A stretch of 64,000 bases of DNA from Thalassobium sp. Lineage in GTDB: Bacteria; Pseudomonadota; Gammaproteobacteria; Pseudomonadales; Oceanobacteraceae. The notes under the pieces were generated by a model. That model had not been told where the DNA came from and searched no databases. It saw only the letters and a program-made list of their open reading frames with translations. The translations under genes were made by a program, and so were the position numbers. The stretch lies in contig NVUW01000005.1 of NCBI GenBank assembly GCA_002733205.1, forward strand, positions 1-64,000, read 5' to 3'. This document shows, one piece after another, positions 60,413 through 64,000 of this stretch. Positions within the stretch are counted from its first letter, which is position 1. Each line of letters begins with the position of its first letter.

Positions 60413-62161
60413 ATGACTTCTTCTCTTAATATCCGTATTGGTCAGTATTCAACGGCCGGATGCAAAACCGTTAATCAGGATTTTCACGGCGCCTGCCTTG
60501 CCGATAATCTGCAGAAAGAGCGCAAAGGTATCGCTATTGCTCTGGCCGATGGCATCAGCAGCAGCAATGTCAGCCAGATTGCCAGCGCCGCAGCCGTTAA
60601 AAGTTTCCTTGAAGATTATTACTGCACCCCTGATGTATGGAGTGTGCGTAAATCGGCGCAACGGGTTATTCAGGCCAGTAATTCCTGGCTTTACAGCCAG
60701 ACGCGGCGCAGTCAGTACGCCTGGGAACGGGATAAAGGTTATATCTGTACTTTTTCGGCGCTGATTCTGAAATCCACTCAGGCGCATATTTTTCATTGCG
60801 GTGACTGCCGGGTTTATCATTTGCAGGGGCAATCGCTGGAGCAATTAACCCAGGATCACCGGGTACAGATTTCTGCCGGGCAAAGTTATTTAGCCCGCGC
60901 GCTGGGCATGGACCAGCAGCTGGATATTGATTACCACAACATGCCACTGACTGCCGGCGATGTTTTTATTCTCGCTACCGATGGCCTGTATGAGTTTGTC
61001 AGCCACGGACAAATCACAGCAGCCATTGCACAGGCACTGAAAATTAACAGCGAAAACAGTCTGGAGCTTTGCGCACAGCAACTCGCTGAGCTGGCATTGC
61101 GTCAGGGCAGCGACGACAATATCAGCATTCAGCTGGTTTATATTACCTCACTGCCCGATACCGACATTAATGAATGGAAGCAGCAATTACAGCAACTGAC
61201 GTTACCACCGGCACTGGATGAAGGGGCGGAATTCGATGGTTTTACCCTGCTGCGCCGTTTGCATATCAGTAGCCGCAGTCATGTGTACCTGGCCCGCGAT
61301 CAGCACAGTGGTGAAAACGTCGTTTTAAAATTTCCGGCCTCAGATATTCAGGCCGACAAAGCCGGCCTTGAGCGCTTTCTGCTGGAAGACTGGATTGCCC
61401 GGCGCATTCACAGCCCCGCTGTTTTACGTGCGGTCGCAACGAACCGACAAAAACAGTATTTGTACAATGCCACGGAATGGGTTGAAGGTCAGACACTGCG
61501 TCAGTGGATGCTGGATAACCCGCAACCCGGTTTAACCAAAGTACGGGATATCGTTGCCCAGATCGCAAAAGGCTTAAGAGCGTTTCACCGGCTGGAAATG
61601 CTGCATCAGGATTTAAAGCCCGACAATATTATGATTGATGCTGACGGCTGCATAAAAATCATTGATTTTGGCGCCGTGCAGGTCGCCGGTCTGGCAGAAA
61701 CGCATCATTCTCCGGCTGAGAATCCTTTTCCTGGTACCGTGCAATATATGGCGCCGGAGTATTTCTGCGACGGTTATATCGGCACGCATTCCGACCTGTT
61801 TTCTCTCGCCGTCATCACCTATCAGATGCTCAGCGGCGGCGAACTGCCTTACGGTTTAAACGTCGCGAAAGCGCGGACGCTGCATGCGCAGCGACGCCTG
61901 CAATACCGTCCGCTGGCCATATCTGGCCGTAACATACCGCCGTGGATCGACACCGCTCTGGCAAAAGCATTGCAGCCTCTGCCACATAAGCGCAGTGCGG
62001 AATTATCGGAGTTTATTTTTAATCTTAATCAACCGGCTGAGGATTATTTGCGCCAGCAGAAGCCACCGTTAATGGAACGAGATCCTCTGCTGTTCTGGCA
62101 ATCGACCACCGCCATATTGCTGCTGGCGGTGGTCTGGCTGAGCTGGAAGCTGTTGCGCTAA
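60413..62161 (+). CDS. Bifunctional PP2C phosphatase / Ser-Thr protein kinase
   Basis: The 582-residue protein has an N-terminal PP2C domain (about 1-245, with VNQDFHG, ALADGIS, TDGLYEF and GSDDNIS metal-binding motifs) fused to a Ser/Thr kinase domain (about 275-545: Lys306 in VLKFP, catalytic Asp400 in HQDLKPDN, DFG 418-420) and a C-terminal membrane helix (about 560-578). All catalytic residues are in place. Pseudomonas aeruginosa has a similar kinase gene (PA1782) next to nasA and nirBD, so a role in nitrate assimilation is likely. The ATG at 60413 is preferred over a TTG eight codons upstream, which lies inside the hairpin. Confidence 0.88.
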   Translation: MTSSLNIRIGQYSTAGCKTVNQDFHGACLADNLQKERKGIAIALADGISSSNVSQIASAAAVKSFLEDYYCTPDVWSVRKSAQRVIQASNSWLYSQTRRSQYAWERDKGYICTFSALILKSTQAHIFHCGDCRVYHLQGQSLEQLTQDHRVQISAGQSYLARALGMDQQLDIDYHNMPLTAGDVFILATDGLYEFVSHGQITAAIAQALKINSENSLELCAQQLAELALRQGSDDNISIQLVYITSLPDTDINEWKQQLQQLTLPPALDEGAEFDGFTLLRRLHISSRSHVYLARDQHSGENVVLKFPASDIQADKAGLERFLLEDWIARRIHSPAVLRAVATNRQKQYLYNATEWVEGQTLRQWMLDNPQPGLTKVRDIVAQIAKGLRAFHRLEMLHQDLKPDNIMIDADGCIKIIDFGAVQVAGLAETHHSPAENPFPGTVQYMAPEYFCDGYIGTHSDLFSLAVITYQMLSGGELPYGLNVAKARTLHAQRRLQYRPLAISGRNIPPWIDTALAKALQPLPHKRSAELSEFIFNLNQPAEDYLRQQKPPLMERDPLLFWQSTTAILLLAVVWLSWKLLR

Positions 62162-62230
62162 TACGGCACTAACACTGCGCTAAAACACGGCACTGGCAAG
62201 GCAATATCACAGCAATAACGCCGGCATGTT

Positions 62231-62851
62231 TCAGCTCTGCCAGCGCTCCGGTGCATAGGAAAATACCGGTAATGACCAGCGCCAGCGAATGGCCGCCAAA
62301 CGCATTGCCAAACCAACCGAAAAAGCCGCCAGCATAGTAATGCTTTCGTTCACGCCAAAATGCAGCAGCGTTAAATACAGCAGCGCGACCAGTAAAGAAA
62401 CACTGGCGTATAACTCATGGCACAACACCTGTGGCGTCTGATTACAGAGAATATCGCGCAGAATACCGCCAAAAATACCGGTAATAATACCCGCCATCAC
62501 AACAACCGGCAGGCTGTAATCCAGTTTTAGCGCAACATTGCAGCCGATAATGGTAAAGGCCACTAAGCCCATGGCATCAAGAATTAAAAACAAACGCTGT
62601 AAACGGTGCATAAAACGCGCAACCACCATGGTCAGCAAACCGGCGGATACGGTGAGATAAATATAAGGGGGATGCTGAGTCCAGGTAACCGGGAAATTTC
62701 CCAGCAGAACATCACGCACAGTGCCGCCACCCAACGCCGTTAAAAAGGCGATTAAGGCAACACCAAACATATCCATATTACGACGACCGGCGGCGAGCGC
62801 CCCGGACATGGCTTCAGCGGTAATAGCAATTAAATAGACAGTGGTCAGCAC
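62231..62851 (-). CDS. TRIC-type channel family protein (UPF0126, YadS-like)
   Basis: The 206-residue membrane protein has seven helices and the duplicated motif ALGGGTVRDVLLGNFP and IFGGILRDILCNQTP of the bacterial TRIC family, which forms trimeric cation-type channels. It is preceded on the same strand by a tandem glycine riboswitch, an association known in Vibrio and relatives, so glycine or its breakdown products probably relate to its function. Confidence 0.88.
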   Translation of the reverse strand: MLTTVYLIAITAEAMSGALAAGRRNMDMFGVALIAFLTALGGGTVRDVLLGNFPVTWTQHPPYIYLTVSAGLLTMVVARFMHRLQRLFLILDAMGLVAFTIIGCNVALKLDYSLPVVVMAGIITGIFGGILRDILCNQTPQVLCHELYASVSLLVALLYLTLLHFGVNESITMLAAFSVGLAMRLAAIRWRWSLPVFSYAPERWQS

Positions 62852-62881
62852 ACAGAACTCCTGCGTAACCTGTGCCCCTCC

Positions 62882-63087
62882 CCCTGTCCTGTGTACCTGA
62901 GAGTTTAACCGTGCGGAATGGTCCGCCGGCTTGCTCCTTCGGTGGACTGCATCAGGTGCAGCCTCTCTCCAGATGGCCTGTCAATGAACCCGCAGTCCGG
63001 TAGCCTGAGCGTTTATGGGAGTTTGCGCCTTCGGCGGGTGCGCTGCTGTAAGCCATTTTAATGACAAAGCACACACCACTCTCCTGC
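62882..63087 (-). ncRNA. Tandem glycine riboswitch
   Basis: Reading the minus strand, aptamer I (about 63087-62978) has GGAGAGTGG, CGAAGGCGCAAACTC and CGCTCAGGCTACCGGACTG. Aptamer II (about 62971-62882) has GGAGAGAGGC, ACCGAAGGAGCAAGCC, AACTCTCAGG and ACAGGACAGGGGGAG. These are the conserved blocks of the gcvT-type glycine aptamer. The element ends about 30 bases before the TRIC gene start, so control of translation or a short expression platform is likely. A TACAAT -10-like box lies at 63102-63097. Confidence 0.92.
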
Positions 63088-63179
63088 GGGGCCGCCATTG
63101 TAGACAATCGGGCCACAGAACACCAGACGCTGAACGAATGATCAGTTTTATATCCCCGCCCGCCTGAATCGCAGACATA

Positions 63180-63207
63180 AAAAAACCGGCCGAAGCCGGT
63201 TTTTTTG
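63180..63207. terminator. Bidirectional terminator upstream of the glycine riboswitch
   Basis: Stem AACCGGC/GCCGGTT around CGAA (63184-63201), flanked by A and T runs. With the copy at 63372-63398 it separates fadA transcription from the riboswitch gene. Confidence 0.85.
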
Positions 63208-63290
63208 TATCTGGAAAGCAATGCTTTCTGGGCGTTGCGAGCGACGGTCAGCCGCGGCGGAAGTTTCTGAGAAAGCGCAATGTAGATGTC

Positions 63291-63361
63291 CTACCTGAGG
63301 CAGATTTTTGCTCCTGCAAAATCTGCATTTCCGCCATCCATGGCGGTCACATTCCGAAACC
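63291..63361. repeat. Structured intergenic repeat, copy A
   Basis: Shares about 70 nearly identical bases with copy B. It contains two perfect hairpins: GCAGATTTT/AAAATCTGC (63300-63326) and CCGCCAT/ATGGCGG (63331-63346). It lies between the two CGAA-loop terminators. Confidence 0.85.
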
Positions 63362-63371
63362 CTGCAGGCAC

Positions 63372-63398
63372 AAAAAAACCGGCCGAAGCCGGTTTTTT
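63372..63398. terminator. Second CGAA-loop terminator
   Basis: Near-identical to the terminator at 63180-63207: seven A, ACCGGC, CGAA, GCCGGT and six T. It lies between the two structured repeats and downstream of fadA on the minus strand. Confidence 0.85.
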
Positions 63399-63449
63399 AT
63401 GTAACTACCTGACCGTAGTCAGGTGCCGTGTGCGCTGGTAAGACAAGGC

Positions 63450-63557
63450 GAAAGTGGTTGAGGAAACGGAGTGTAGTTACCTACATGAGGCAGATTTTTG
63501 CTCCTGCAAAATCTGCATTTCCGCCATCCATGGCGGTCATATTCCGAAACCACTTTC
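63450..63557. repeat. Structured intergenic repeat, copy B
   Basis: The copy is bounded by a ten-base inverted repeat GAAAGTGGTT (63450-63459) / AACCACTTTC (63548-63557), so the whole 108-base unit can fold as one cruciform. Inside are three smaller hairpins: TGTAG/CTACA (63472-63485), GCAGATTTT/AAAATCTGC (63490-63516) and CCGCCAT/ATGGCGG (63521-63536). Compare copy A, 190 bases away. Confidence 0.85.
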
Positions 63558-63590
63558 AACGCAGTATTACCAAGCACACAAGCCGGGAAG

Positions 63591-64000
<410 letters not shown>

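Noticed and set aside
62952..63221. Minus-strand 89-codon frame over the riboswitch
   Set aside because: It covers the conserved aptamer blocks and a terminator and has no protein-like features.

Overview
The window comes from a gammaproteobacterium. The smc-zipA-ligA order, rmf, the rlmKL and cobB types, a large NAD-dependent glutamate dehydrogenase and the nirC plus phosphatase/kinase pair all fit the Pseudomonadales/Oceanospirillales. The integral-membrane alkane hydroxylase AlkB with a divergent GntR-type regulator, together with thiolases and a long FabG-type reductase, suggests a marine hydrocarbon degrader (Thalassolituus/Oceanobacter/Alcanivorax-like). This placement is inferred from gene content; no rRNA or tRNA gene is visible to confirm it.

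Layout. 1-604: the edge of an integron cassette region, with one complete attC site, one AT-rich cassette encoding a small membrane protein, a second attC broken by an IS3-family remnant, and no integrase in view. 609-2341 (-): small hypothetical gene, tusA and an MFS transporter. 2507-6012: a hypothetical gene, then a thiolase (-) divergent from a high-molecular-weight FabG (+). 6244-18012: a GAF-PAS-GGDEF-EAL protein, hrpB, a secreted metalloprotease-like gene interrupted by one in-frame amber codon, and a 7TMR-DISM hybrid kinase. 18064-21877: TSUP permease, glutaredoxin, riboflavin synthase, patatin and cobB. 22117-26291: two-gene RND efflux operon. 26395-38354: TfoX-C protein, Amt, rlmKL, rmf, pyrD, a DUF2835 protein, an unknown exported protein and the 1616-residue glutamate dehydrogenase. 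38536-45757: a tightly overlapping moxR-DUF58-DUF4381-batA-batB/C-batD operon. 45893-56762 (-): diguanylate cyclase, SLT lipoprotein, ligA, zipA, smc and gntR. 57082-62161: alkB, EamA transporter (-), nirC and a PP2C/Ser-Thr kinase fusion. 62231-64000 (-): TRIC-type channel behind a tandem glycine riboswitch, an intergenic region with two structured repeats and two terminators, and the 3' end of fadA.

The strongest regulatory finding is the leader of nirC (59297-59420). A sigma-54 promoter match is followed by two short hairpins, each with a hexaloop carrying A at position 1 and G at position 4, and then an intrinsic terminator. This is the expected layout of an ANTAR-protein (NasR/NasT-like) antitermination leader, and it ties the transporter to nitrate/nitrite assimilation under nitrogen control. 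Other notable regulatory elements are the tandem glycine riboswitch before the TRIC channel gene and two palindromes between gntR and alkB that could be the regulator's operators.

Functional themes: fatty-acid and alkane catabolism (alkB, gntR, fadI-like thiolase, fadA, fabG), nitrogen uptake and control (amt, nirC, phosphatase/kinase, glutamate dehydrogenase), c-di-GMP signalling (two proteins), cell envelope and division (zipA, SLT lipoprotein, Bat operon, RND pump), and core housekeeping (ligA, smc, pyrD, ribE, rlmKL, rmf).
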